Shown one piece after another: positions 1 through 10,308 of a stretch of DNA of 64,000 nt. A program made the position numbers and the translations under genes. Source of the DNA: Viscum album (Eukaryota; Streptophyta; Magnoliopsida; Santalales; Viscaceae); NCBI GenBank assembly GCA_963277665.1, contig OY728121.1:960416097-960480096 (forward strand), written 5' to 3'. Positions within the stretch are counted from its first letter, which is position 1, and each line of letters begins with the position of its first letter. The notes beneath the pieces were generated by a model that did not search any database, was not told the origin of the DNA, and saw nothing but the letters and a program-made list of their open reading frames with translations.

Positions 1-893
1 TTCCTAATTTTTACTAATTATTACTAATTAATACTAATTATTGGTAATTATTACTAATTATTGGTAATTATTGGTAATTATTGGTAATTATTGGTAATTA
101 TTGGTAATTATTGGTAATTATTGGTAAATATTACTAAGTATTGTTAATTATTACGAATTATTGGTAATTATTACTAATTATTGGTAATTATTACTAATTA
201 TTGGTAATTATTACAAATTATTGGTAATTATTACTAATTATTGGTAATTATTACTAATTATTGGTAATTATTACTAATTATTGGTAATTAATACTAATTA
301 TTACTAATTATTACTAATTATTGGTAATTATTCCTAATTTTTCCTAATTATTACTAATTATTACTAATTATTACTAATTATTGGTAATTATTACTAATTA
401 TTACTAATTATTACTAATTATTGGTAATTATTGGTAATTATTGGTAATTATTGGTAATTATTACTAAGTATTGTTAATTATTACTAATTATTGTTAATTA
501 TTACGAATTATTGGTAATTATTACTAATTATTACTAATTATTACTAATTATTACTAATTATTGGTAATTATTACTAATTATTGGTAATTATTCCTAATTA
601 TTGGTAATTATTACTAATTATTGGTAATTATTACTAATTATTGGTAATTATTACTAATTATTTCTAATTATTGGTAATTATTGATAATTATTACTACTTA
701 TTGGTAATTATTACTAATTATTGGTAATTATTACTAATTATTGGTAATTATTACTAATTATTGGTAATTATTACTAATTATTGGTAATTATTACTAATTA
801 TTGGTAATTATTACTAATTATTGGTAATTATTACTAATTATTGGTAATTATTGATAATTATTGGTAATTGTTCCTAATTATTAGTAATTAAAT
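1..893. repeat. 10-bp minisatellite array, copy 1 (left end off-window)
   Basis: Almost uninterrupted 10-mers of the form TTNNTAATTA, chiefly TTGGTAATTA and TTACTAATTA, with rarer CC, GA, GT and CG variants. GG-type and AC-type units often alternate, giving a 20-bp super-period. A landmark block (TTACTAAGTATTG, then a TTACGAATTA unit) recurs near 131 and 462, showing a higher-order repeat of about 330 bp. It lies just inside the promoter end of a CACTA element, upstream of a hairpin. The array continues left of the window, so its full length is unknown. No coding potential. Confidence 0.97.
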
Positions 894-902
894 GAATAAT
901 TA

Positions 903-1170
903 CCAATAATTAGGAATAATTACCAAAAATTACAAATAATAACATTATTAGTATATTTTATTATTAATATTAAAATAATATAATTTTCTAATTTATATAC
1001 AATTCTCCTTTTATCTGTGCGTTTTCTATCTTCACATACAAATAATACATGTGAAGACAGCAAACACACAGATGAAAAGAGAACTGTATATATATAAAAA
1101 ATTATATTATTTTAATATTAATAATAAAATATACTAATAATGTAATAATGTTATTATTCCTAATTATTGG
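903..1170. repeat. Long inverted repeat (hairpin), copy 1
   Basis: Two arms of roughly 125 nt fold back around a short loop near 1030-1042 (ACAAATAATAC). The pairing includes CTTCACAT with ATGTGAAG and a long match around TTAATATTAAAATAATATAA. The outermost bases are CCAATAATTAGG on the left and CCTAATTATTGG on the right. These are the same 10-mers as the adjacent minisatellite. It could be a small foldback or MITE-like element or a hairpin-forming intron segment. No TIR or target-duplication class could be assigned. Confidence 0.85.
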
Positions 1171-1554
1171 TATTTATTATTAATTATTAATATTTATTCT
1201 TAATTATTAAAAATTATTACTAATTATTCCTAATTACTATTAACTATGAACAATACTAATAATTTAAATTTATTAAGTAACAAAACAATGTAAACATAAT
1301 TAAATTACAACTAATTAAGAATAATTGAAACTAATAAAAAATTAAAAATAAATATTAAATTAAAATGAACATAAATACCTTGAAAATTGATCTGCTCTGA
1401 TCGTTCTTCAAAACTTTAATATCAACTCCGGAGAAAAAAATTAAACTGGAGAAAAACTGAACTTTAGAAATATAACTTCGAGAGAAGAAGAAGATGGAAT
1501 TTGAGAATGATTTGAAAAAAACGGATGGGGGTATTTATAGGTTAGATTATTTGC
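1171..1554 (-). promoter_or_regulatory. CACTA promoter and untranslated leader, copy 1
   Basis: On the minus strand, reading away from the CACTA end, a TATA box (CCTATAAATACC) lies at 1532-1540. About 30 bases downstream begins a CT-rich stretch resembling a 5' leader, ending near 1378 in CAAG|GTATTTATG, a good plant splice-donor match. Below that the sequence becomes very AT-rich. I infer a transcript starting near 1500 whose first intron would contain the hairpin and the minisatellite. The coding exons would be left of the window. Position next to subterminal repeats fits an En/Spm-type promoter. Confidence 0.5.
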
Positions 1555-1926
1555 GACGGGTCCATTTGCGACGGGATTCCCGTCGCAAATACCTTAGCCG
1601 ACATTTATTACGGTCAACGGGTAAATAGTTATTTGCGACGGGTCCCGTCGCAAATAACCACCCGCCGACATACTATTTGCGACGGGGGAATATTCCCGTC
1701 GCAAATACCTTTTACCGCCGCCGGTTTTTTGCGACGGGAATATTCCCCCGTCGCAAATAAGTTTCCCGTGATTTGGCGCGCAAACCGCGCCAGTCCTTTT
1801 GCGACGGGGAAAGTTGTCCCGTCGCAAAAGGATACTTATTTGCGACGGGTAAATAACCCCGTCGCAAATAAGTTTTTAACAGGACTATTTGCGACGGGAT
1901 CCCGTCGCAAATAACCCGTCGCAAAT
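1555..1926. repeat. CACTA subterminal inverted-paired repeats (GCGACGGG), copy 1
   Basis: The 12-mer ATTTGCGACGGG occurs seven times, each followed after 0-9 bases by its reverse complement CCCGTCGCAAAT, forming back-to-back palindromes (near 1566, 1630, 1674, 1727, 1797, 1840 and 1887). A final single copy sits at about 1915. Spacers such as GGAATATT and TAAATAA separate the half sites. Subterminal repeat clusters are the known binding region of TNPA-type proteins in En/Spm elements. The pairing suggests dimeric binding, which is inference. Confidence 0.9.
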
Positions 1927-2054
1927 GCTCATTTTTCCCGTAGTGTAATCTCACTTAAAGAAAGTATTAATATAATCTAGTCACTTTGATTAAGTAATGT
2001 GATTCAATAAAATGGTTAAATAACGGTTTCATAAATTATTATTCAAGTATTAGT

Positions 2055-2360
2055 TTTTTCGGGTGAATAGTGTTTTTTAATTAAAAATTAAATTAAAAAT
2101 ATTTAGAAAATTATTTTTATAAAATGGATTTCATTTTTGAAGTCAGAGCATCGATATTATGTTAAGGTAAATTTTGGGGATTTTTCTGAAAAAAATGAAT
2201 TTTCGGTGAATAGTGTATTTATTTAAAAAATAAATTAAAAATATTTAGAAAATTATTTTTATAAAATGGAGTTCATTTTTGAAATCAGAGCATTGATATT
2301 TGGTTAAGGTGAAATTTTGGGATTTTCTTGAGAAAGTTGAATTTTTAGTGAATAGTAAAA
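2055..2360. repeat. About 143-bp tandem repeat in LTR U3, copy 1
   Basis: The segment GTGAATAGTG... AAAATATTTAGAAAATTATTTT... TCAGAGCAT appears twice with a spacing of about 143 bp. A third partial start (GTGAATAGTAAAAATAC) lies near 2349. It lies upstream of the TATA box, in the position of LTR U3. The same repeat is seen at +8382 in copy 2. Confidence 0.8.
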
Positions 2361-2850
2361 ATACAGTTTTAGGGTTTCAGTATGTTTAATGACATCATAA
2401 CTGTGTCATGATGATGTCATGAGATATTTTATGGGTTTTCTGACCAAAGGTGATGAATTATTGTATTGGGGGCCCCATGTGGCCTAACTTCATGGGAAAT
2501 ATCTTGGGAGAGCACATGGTTTTGAGAAACCCACTTGTGAGGTGTCTTTTGGCCATTAATGCCTTGTCCCCTCACTTTCCCTATAAATACCAAGCCATGC
2601 TCTCATCCTTTGGACTCCAAAATCATTCTCAACGAAGTTCTGGTCTCCTTACCTCCCAAGGAGTCCTCCCAAGGTGCCCCCAAGCCATCAAGGTCCAAAC
2701 CATTGAGTTTTAAGAGTTACGTTTTAAGGTAAGGGATCCGACCCCCTCTCTTTCTTTTCAAGTGATCTCTTTTATGTCATTTCTTTTATGCTCCATGTTA
2801 TTATGTTGTAGGATGTTCTTTTATATTAATTATACTGTCCTTTTTATGTT

Positions 2851-3840
2851 CATATGATGAGAGACCCCCTCTCACTCTCATCATTTCATTTTATGAAAGT
2901 TTAAGTGGTGCCGTTAGGCTGCCGAAATTTTTGTAACGGATTCTTTCACCCTTCTCATTTTTAAGTTCTATTTTCTTGTAAAGTCTTTCAAGTTCTTTTT
3001 TATTATGTTGGGGTATGATCTCTATATCTATCATATTGATCTTTTATGATCATATGATGAGAGACCCCATTTTATCTCTTCAATTTAGTATTTTGAAGTT
3101 TTAAGTGGCGCCGTTAGGCTGCCGAATTTTTAAGTGGTTCTTTCACCCTTCTCATTTTTGAAGTTCTACTTTCATGTCAAGTCTTTCAAGTTCCTTTTTA
3201 TTATGTTGGGGTATGATATCTATATCTATCATACTGATCTTTTATGATCATATGATGAGAGACCCCATTTGATCTCTTCAATTCAGTATTTTGAAGTTTA
3301 AGTGGCACCGTTAGGCTGCCGAATTTTTAAGGGATTCGTTCACCTTTCTCATTTTTCAAAGTTCTACTTTCATGTAAAGTCTTTCAAGTTACTTTTTATT
3401 ATGTTGGGGTATTATCTATATATCTATCATACTGATATTTTACGTTCATATGATGAGAGACCCTATTTGATCTCGTCAATTCATTTTTTGAAGTTTAAGT
3501 GACGCCGTTAGGCTGCCAAATTTTCATAAGAGAAATCTTATTTTTGTCTTCCTTTCATGTTCTTCATTTCATATGGTACATCTTTCAAATTTCATTACCA
3601 TGTTACTATATCCTTCATATTCTTTCCCTCTACTATTTTATGGATCATTTATGAGTGGGTGACCCATGTCCCCTCTCTTTTCAATGTTTTCTAAAACCTC
3701 GTAACATAGCCGTTATGCTGCAGAATTTCCGTCTCAAAATGTCTCTCTCTTTTTCTAAAGTTCTTTTATTTTATTAAGTGAATACTCAAAGCTCTTTCTT
3801 CAAAAGGGGTATTCACATATATACTAAAATGTTCTATTTT
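2851..3840. repeat. 200-bp tandem repeat array in LTR leader, copy 1
   Basis: Four clear units begin with CATATGATGAGAGACCCC-like sequence at 2851, 3051, 3249 and 3447 (periods 200, 198 and 198). Each carries the core GCCGTTAGGCTGCCGAA and the stretch TATTATGTTGGGGTAT. A fifth degenerate unit from about 3640 keeps GCCGTTATGCTGCAGAA. The array lies downstream of the LTR TATA box, so it would be part of the transcribed leader. Open frames inside are by-products of the repeat. Confidence 0.92.
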
Positions 3841-4829
3841 AAATTCTGGAATTTACATACATGAGACCCACCTTCCTTTTCTGTGGGTTTTAAAGTGACA
3901 TAAAGATCATGTATTTAAAGCAGTTTTAAAACGTTATGATTATGAAATGAAACCCATTTCTTTTATGCTATATGGGTTGTTTATGAAATTATTGATGATG
4001 ATATATGTGAATCACATGATAACAAAGGCAAATTTAAGGGTGCACCCTAATAGCGCTCCAATTCATTGGGTAATGATGTAACCACTATAGATTACAATTT
4101 TCACGATATCTTGGTGAATAACCTTGGTAATTTTCAAATGAAACCTTGGGGATGGACCTTGGTGATATGTTCATGATTGTCTATGTTAAATTATGTAGCC
4201 ACATCTTAAAGTTATGAAAAATGTTATTTTTATTATGATATGCCTCATGATTTCTTTCTCATGCCTTAAAGTTCTTTTTCATGACATTGTTGATGTATCT
4301 CAAGTTCACATGTTAAATGTTTCCCCTTGTTTCCCTTACTGGGTCTTATGCTCACCCTTTCTTTTGATGTATGTCCCCAGGTTATGAGATGCAGTAATGA
4401 ACCTAGGATGAACATAAGGATAAGCCTTTCAAGTGTTTAAGAAGAATGTTTTTTTTTGTTTCATGTATTAAGTTCCTGGTTTCCAAGACACTAAACCTTA
4501 AAGATCCTCAGTTTTGTATAATGTAATGAAAGTTTATGTGACAAAAAAGGCGGGATGCTATAGAAACTGGATAATTTTTCTTTGTATTCAAAATTCTGAT
4601 CTCACTAATGTTATTAAAAAAATTATGTGGACTCAACTCTACAGACCTCTATGCATGATTCAACCAAGGATAATGCTAAGGCAAGTTCTACTAACATCCC
4701 CCTACCACCTCTAAAAGTAAGCAAGAACAGAATATTAGCCTGAAGAATGCTCAAAAGGTTAGAAGATATGCTAGGCAAAAGGGATCATGGAATAAAAAAA
4801 AGGATCTCTAGCTCCAAATCTATGTTTAA

Positions 4830-5610
4830 ATGAATATTCTCTTCTAGAATTGTCAGGGTATAGACAACTCGGACACATTTACTATTTTAAAAAGAATGAT
4901 TAACACTCATCGTCTGATATTGTTTGCTATTGCTAAGCCTAAAATTAACTTTTCTTCTAAGTACTCTCATTTGTGCCAGCATGGTTATTATTTTACTAGT
5001 GCAACCAATTATACCTCCAACATTGAATCAATCTAGATTTTTTTTCGCACACTTATTTACAGAATGTTAATATTTTTCATGTTTCTAAGTAAGTCTTTAC
5101 ATGTGACTTTTCTATTAATGGAACGCTTACATTTTTCTCTTTTGTTTATGCAAAGAATAGATACCAAGATAGGAGGCCTATTTGGAATGACACCACTTAT
5201 TTAGGTACTAATATAAATATCCCTTGGTTTTTAATTGGGTACTTTAATGAAATTATTAATTCAAGTGAGAAAATTGGTCTATCTCATGCTACTATTTCCA
5301 CGAGATAATTTAAAGGTTATATTGAAGAAAACAATATTGTTGAAATTAATCTTACTGGTGCTAAATTTACTTGGTATAGAAGGCATTACAATAGGGTGGT
5401 TGCCTCTAAACTGGATAGAGCCTTCACGAATGTCCGGACTTTAGACAAATGGGACACTATCTCCAACAACACCCTTCACAAGATACACTCTGACCACCAT
5501 CCCATTCTGGTCGATGTCTCCATCAAAAACACGAAACCCATGCTACCTTTCAGGTTTAACAATGTGTGGTTTTCTAATGTTGACTACACCACTATTATAA
5601 AAAATTGATG
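4830..5610 (+). pseudogene. LINE endonuclease domain (APE-like), copy 1, broken
   Basis: Pieces in more than one frame match the N-terminal APE-type endonuclease of plant L1 ORF2, which nicks target DNA to prime reverse transcription. Visible are an NCQG motif near 4848 (preceded by a stop), a RRPIWNDTTYL segment, NLTGAKFTWYRR, SKLDRAFTN and the C-terminal IHSDHHPILV, which carries the conserved SDH catalytic/structural motif at about 5486-5510. At least three stops or frameshifts occur between them. The reading frame then stops at 5606-5608 (AAT TGA). Confidence 0.8.
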
Positions 5611-5836
5611 GTCCTCTATGTCCTTCCACAATGATGCCTTTGCATGTACTATCAAGTTAAAATACCTCAAGAAAACCCTCAAAGGTTGGTGCAGCTCAAA
5701 AGCCAAACAAATTATCAATGATATCCTACATCTTGAAAATGATCTCAATAAACTTTAAAACGATAATTCCAGCTCTAATTTTAACATTGATTCGACTCAG
5801 GAAATAAACCATACTATTAAACTCAAATATTTTCTC

Positions 5837-7024
5837 ATGTTCAAGGAAAACATGAGAAAACAGTCCTTTAAAGTTAAATGGCCATCATACAGTGACATAA
5901 ATACTAAGTTCTACAACTCTCTTCAAAGAGTTAGGAAAGATCATAGACCACTAAACTTTTTAAAAGATGGATACAATCTACTAGACAATGAAGATGACAT
6001 TGCTAATTATATTGTCGCTCACTTTGAATCCATATTTAATGTTCCTGATATCAACAAATACCTCCTACCTGAAGTCATTCCGATGGTGGCCAAGGAGGAA
6101 GATAATTATTTCCTTCTAAACATTCTTCTTGATCATGAAATTAAAGACACAATCTTTAGTTTGAACCCTAATAGTGCTCCAGGTCCAGATGGTTTTAACA
6201 ACGGTTTCTTTCAACACTATTGGAATGTTATTCAATTTGATGTTTGCAAGATTTTCAAATCTTTCTTCTCTAATGGTATCCTCCTGCATGATCTTAATTC
6301 TCAATTTCTTTCTTTGATCCCAAAAGTGGAAACTGCCTTTGAGATTCATTTGTTCAAGCACATAACTCCCATTAACACTCTTTACAAAATCATCACTAAA
6401 ATCATTACCAATAGAATTTCAACTATTATGGAAAAAATTATCTCCTGGAACCAATTTGGGTTTAGTAAGGGTAGATATATACAAGACTACATTTGCCTTA
6501 CCTCGAAATGTGTCAATAATTTAAACAAAGTTAACAGAGGAGGTAATATTTTTATTAAACTTGACATTAATAAAGCCTTTGATACCATGTATTGGAACTT
6601 TATCTTCAAAGTTATTCAATGTTTTGGTTTTAGTGCTTCCTTTATCAATACAATCAGAACCCTATTCAACTCATCCTCTATTTCCATTCTGGTCAATTTC
6701 TCTCCCAAGGGCTATTCAAAAGCACAAAAGGTGTTAGGAAATGTGACCCCCTCTCTACCATTCTTTTCTCTATTATGGAAGACTATCTTAGTTTCATACT
6801 CACCCGTCTTGTGGAACAGAGAAAACTCAAGCCCATTCATGTCTCTAGGAATGTGAATGCTCCCAATCACCTTTTATATGCCAATGATATCATCCTATTC
6901 TTACAAGGTGATAAAAGAAACATTTGAAACCTCAAAAATTCTTTCTCTCACTATGAAGAAGTTTCTGGTCAATCCATCAGTTGGAACAAATCCTGTATCT
7001 TCTTTGGAAAAAACCTCCCTCCTA
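5837..7024 (+). pseudogene. LINE reverse transcriptase domain, copy 1, inactive and truncated
   Basis: A 339-codon open frame (5837-6856) carries RT signatures: NPNSAPGPDGF (domain 0/1), LIPK, an INTLYKIITKIITNRI block, FSKGRYIQD and KLDINKAFDTMYW, with the first catalytic Asp. A frameshift near 6720 moves the continuation (DPLSTILFSIMEDYL, then LLYANDIILF) to another frame. There the usual A-D-D catalytic pair reads A-N-D (Asn codon 6883-6885). That should abolish polymerase activity even if the frame were open. A further stop follows at about 6925. The thumb region is cut by the minisatellite junction. Confidence 0.88.
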
Positions 7025-9271
7025 ATTATTGGTAATTATTACTAATTATTACTAATTATTGATAATTATTACTACTTATTGGTAATTATTACTAATTATT
7101 GGTAATTATTACTAATCATTGGTAATTATTACTAATTATTGGTAATTATTACTAATTATTGGTAATTATTACTAATTATTGGTAATTATTACTAATTATT
7201 GGTAATTATTACTAATTATTGGTAATTATTACTAATTATTGGTAAGTATTGTTAATTATTGCTAAGTATTGGTAATTATTACTAATTATTGGTAATTATT
7301 GGTAATTATTACTAATTATTGGTAATTATTGGTAATTATTACTAATTATTGGTAATTATTGTTAATTATTACTAATTATTGGTAATTATTACTAATTATT
7401 GGTAATTAATACTAATTATTGTTAATTAATACTAATTATTGGTAATTATTACTAATTATTGTTAATTATTACCAATTATTGGTAATTATTGGTAATTATT
7501 ACTAATCATTGGTAATTATTGATAATTATTGGTAAGTATTGTTAATTATTACTAATTATTGTTAATTATTACGAATTATTGGTAATTATTACTAATTATT
7601 ACTAATTATTGGTAATTATTACTAATTATTGGTAATTATTACAAATTATTGGTAATTATTACTAATTATTGGTAATTATTACTAATTATTGGTAATTCAT
7701 ACTAATTATTGGTAATTAATACTAATTATTACTAATTATTGGTAATTATTTGTAATTATTTTTAATTATTGGTAATTATTACTAATTATTGGTAATTATT
7801 GCTAATTATTACTATTTATTCCTAATTATTGGTAATTATTACTAATTATTGGTAATTATTACTAATTATTGGTAATTAATACTAATTATTGGTAATTATT
7901 ACTAATTATTACTAATTATTACTAATTATTGGTAATTATTGTTAATTATTACTAATTATTGGTAATTATTACTAATTATTGGTAATTATTACTAATTATT
8001 GGTAATTATTATTAATTATTACTAATTATTAATAATTATTACTAATTATTGATAATTATTATTAATTATTACCAATTATTACTAATTATTGGTAATTATT
8101 ATTAATTATTACCAATTATTGGTAATTATTGGTAATTATTGGTAAGTATTGTTAATTATTACTAATTATTGTTAATTATTACTAATTATTGGTAATTATT
8201 ACTAATTATTACTAATTATTGGTAATTATTACTAATTATTACTAATTATTGGTAATTATTACTAATTATTGGTAATTATTACTAATTATTGGTAATTAAT
8301 ACTAATTATTACTAATTATTACTAATTATTACTAATTATTGGTAATTATTCCTAATTTTTACTAATTATTACTAATTATTACTAATTATTGGTAATTATT
8401 ACTAATTATTACTAATTATTGGTAATTATTGGTAATTATTGGTAATTATTGGTAATTATTGGTAATTATTGGTAATTATTGGTAAATATTACTAAGTATT
8501 GTTAATTATTACGAATTATTGGTAATTATTACTAATTATTGGTAATTATTACTAATTATTGGTAATTATTACAAATTATTGGTAATTATTACTAATTATT
8601 GGTAATTATTACTAATTATTGGTAATTATTACTAATTATTGGTAATTAATACTAATTATTACTAATTATTACTAATTATTGGTAATTATTCCTAATTTTT
8701 CCTAATTATTACTAATTATTACTAATTATTACTAATTATTGGTAATTATTACTAATTATTACTAATTATTACTAATTATTGGTAATTATTGGTAATTATT
8801 GGTAATTATTGGTAATTATTACTAAGTATTGTTAATTATTACTAATTATTGTTAATTATTACGAATTATTGGTAATTATTACTAATTATTACTAATTATT
8901 ACTAATTATTACTAATTATTGGTAATTATTACTAATTATTGGTAATTATTCCTAATTATTGGTAATTATTACTAATTATTGGTAATTATTACTAATTATT
9001 GGTAATTATTACTAATTATTTCTAATTATTGGTAATTATTGATAATTATTACTACTTATTGGTAATTATTACTAATTATTGGTAATTATTACTAATTATT
9101 GGTAATTATTACTAATTATTGGTAATTATTACTAATTATTGGTAATTATTACTAATTATTGGTAATTATTACTAATTATTGGTAATTATTACTAATTATT
9201 GGTAATTATTACTAATTATTCCTAATTATTGATAATTATTGGTAATTGTTCCTAATTATTAGTAATTAAAT
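7025..9271. repeat. 10-bp minisatellite array, copy 2 (about 2.25 kb)
   Basis: The same TTNNTAATTA decamer as at the window start, here with both boundaries visible. The left boundary is the duplication junction in the LINE; the right is the hairpin. Landmark units (GGTAAGTATTGTTAATTATT and relatives) recur near 7241, 7531, 8141, 8485 and 8820, giving irregular higher-order blocks of roughly 290-610 bp. Relative to copy 1 the offset drifts by multiples of ten (8348, 8358, 8378), as expected of gain and loss of units. Confidence 0.97.
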
Positions 9272-9280
9272 GAATAATTA

Positions 9281-9548
9281 CCAATAATTAGGAATAATTA
9301 CCAAAAATTACAAATAATAACATTATTAGTATATTTTATTATTAATATTAAAATAATATAATTTTCTAATTTATATACAATTCTCCTTTCATCTGTGCGT
9401 TTTCTATCTCCACATACAAATAATACATGTGAAGACAGCAAACACACAGATGAAAAGAGAACTGTATATATATAAAAAATTATATTATTTTAATATTAAT
9501 AATAAAATATACTAATAATGTAATAATGTTATTATTCCTAATTATTGG
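9281..9548. repeat. Long inverted repeat (hairpin), copy 2
   Basis: Nearly identical to 903-1170: arms of about 125 nt around ACAAATAATAC. The CCAATAATTAGG and CCTAATTATTGG ends again match the decamer of the neighbouring array. Few differences from copy 1 (for example CTTTCATCTG for CTTTTATCTG). Confidence 0.85.
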
Positions 9549-9932
9549 TATTTATTATTAATTATTAATATTTATTCTTAATTATTAAAAATTATTACTA
9601 ATTATTCCTAATTACTATTAACTATGAACAATACTAATAATTTAAATTTATTAAGTAACAAAACAATGTAAACATAATTAAATTACAACTAATTAAGAAT
9701 AATTGAAACTAATAAAAAATTAAAAATAAATATTAAATTAAAATGAACATAAATACCTTGAAAATTGATCTACTCTGATTGTTCTTCAAAACTTTAATAT
9801 CAACTCCGGAGAAAAAAATTAAACTGGAGAAAAACTGAACTTTAGAAATATAACTTTGAGAGAAGAAGAAGATGGAATTTGAGAATGATTTGAAAAAAAC
9901 GGATGGGGGTATTTATAGGTTAGATTATTTGC
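9549..9932 (-). promoter_or_regulatory. CACTA promoter and leader, copy 2
   Basis: Duplicate of 1171-1554. The TATA box lies on the minus strand at 9910-9918 and the candidate splice donor CAAG|GTATTTATG near 9756. Because this copy is cut at 7025, a transcript from here would run through hairpin and array into LINE antisense sequence, not into transposase exons. Confidence 0.45.
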
Positions 9933-10308
9933 GACGAGTCCATTTGCGACGAGATTCCCGTCGCAAATACCTTAGCCGACATTTATTACGGTCAACGGGT
10001 AAATAGTTATTTGCGACGGGTCCCGTCGCAAATAACCACCTGCCGACATACTATTTGCGATGGGGGAATATTCCCGTCGCAAATACCTTTTAACGCCGCC
10101 GGTTTTTGCGACGGGAATATTCCCCCGTCGCAAATAAGTTTCCCGCGATTTGGCGCGCAAACCGCGCCAGTCCTTTTGCGACGGGGAAAGTTGTCCCGTC
10201 GCAAAAGGATACTTATTTGCGACGGGTAAATAACCCCGTCGCAAATAAGTTTTTAACATGACTATTTGCGACGGGATTTATCCCCGTCGCAAATAACCCG
10301 TCGCAAAT
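9933..10308. repeat. CACTA subterminal inverted-paired repeats, copy 2
   Basis: Same seven palindromic pairs of GCGACGGG / CCCGTCGC as copy 1. Two leftmost half-sites are changed to GCGACGAG and one to GCGATGGG, and the last pair gained four bases (GGGATTTATCCCC for GGGATCCC). Most of these changes are single transitions at CpG or at adjacent C/G positions. Confidence 0.9.

Larger units (their letters stand above)
1..1945 (-). mobile_element. CACTA (En/Spm) transposon, one end only, copy 1
   Basis: Read on the minus strand, the element begins at 1945 with CACTACGGGAAAAATGAGC, the terminal motif of plant CACTA elements. It is followed by subterminal GCGACGGG repeats, a TATA box, a leader and an AT-rich region with the hairpin and minisatellite. 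The 3-bp target duplication would be TAA (1946-1948), but the partner end lies left of the window. No transposase coding sequence is visible. It interrupts an LTR remnant that resumes at 1946. Confidence 0.8.
1946..4564 (+). mobile_element. LTR remnant (Ty3/gypsy type), copy 1
   Basis: Non-coding sequence with LTR layout. An AT-rich U3 contains a tandem motif (GTGAATAGTG, near 2065 and 2208). A TATA box (CTATAAATAC) lies at 2581-2590, followed by a long leader with a 200-bp tandem repeat. Near 4330 comes a stretch with the wording found late in the other LTRs here (ACTGGGTCTTATGCTCACCC, then CCCCAGG). It ends near 4564 in GGGATGCTATA, almost as the 17839-22528 LTR ends. The U3 resembles that LTR too (TAAAATGGATTTC with TAAAATAGATTTC). 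Its left end is cut by the CACTA insertion. A solo LTR is likeliest. Confidence 0.65.
4565..7024 (+). mobile_element. L1-like LINE, copy 1, truncated by duplication junction
   Basis: Remains of a plant L1-type non-LTR retrotransposon: a short ORF1-like tail (about 4650-4800), an endonuclease domain (4830-5610) and a reverse transcriptase (5837-7024). The 3' part is missing because the sequence jumps at 7020-7024 from RT directly into minisatellite. Most stops and frameshifts are shared with copy 2, so the LINE was already dead before duplication. The exact 5' end next to the LTR remnant is not resolved, and no target duplication was found. Confidence 0.88.

Noticed and set aside
1555..1926. 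Regular repeats with unique spacers resembling a CRISPR array
   Set aside because: Repeats alternate in orientation, spacers are very short, and they lie next to a CACTA terminus in plant DNA.
1594..1954. Arg-rich open frames on both strands (LRREYSPVAN-like repeats), also at 9972-10259
   Set aside because: They are translations of the GCGACGGG / CCCGTCGC subterminal palindromes in several frames; no family match and no conserved start.
2450..2713. 87-codon frame downstream of the LTR TATA region, identical in copy 2 (10832-11095)
   Set aside because: It overlaps the TATA box and probable transcription start of an LTR; identity reflects the recent duplication, not selection.
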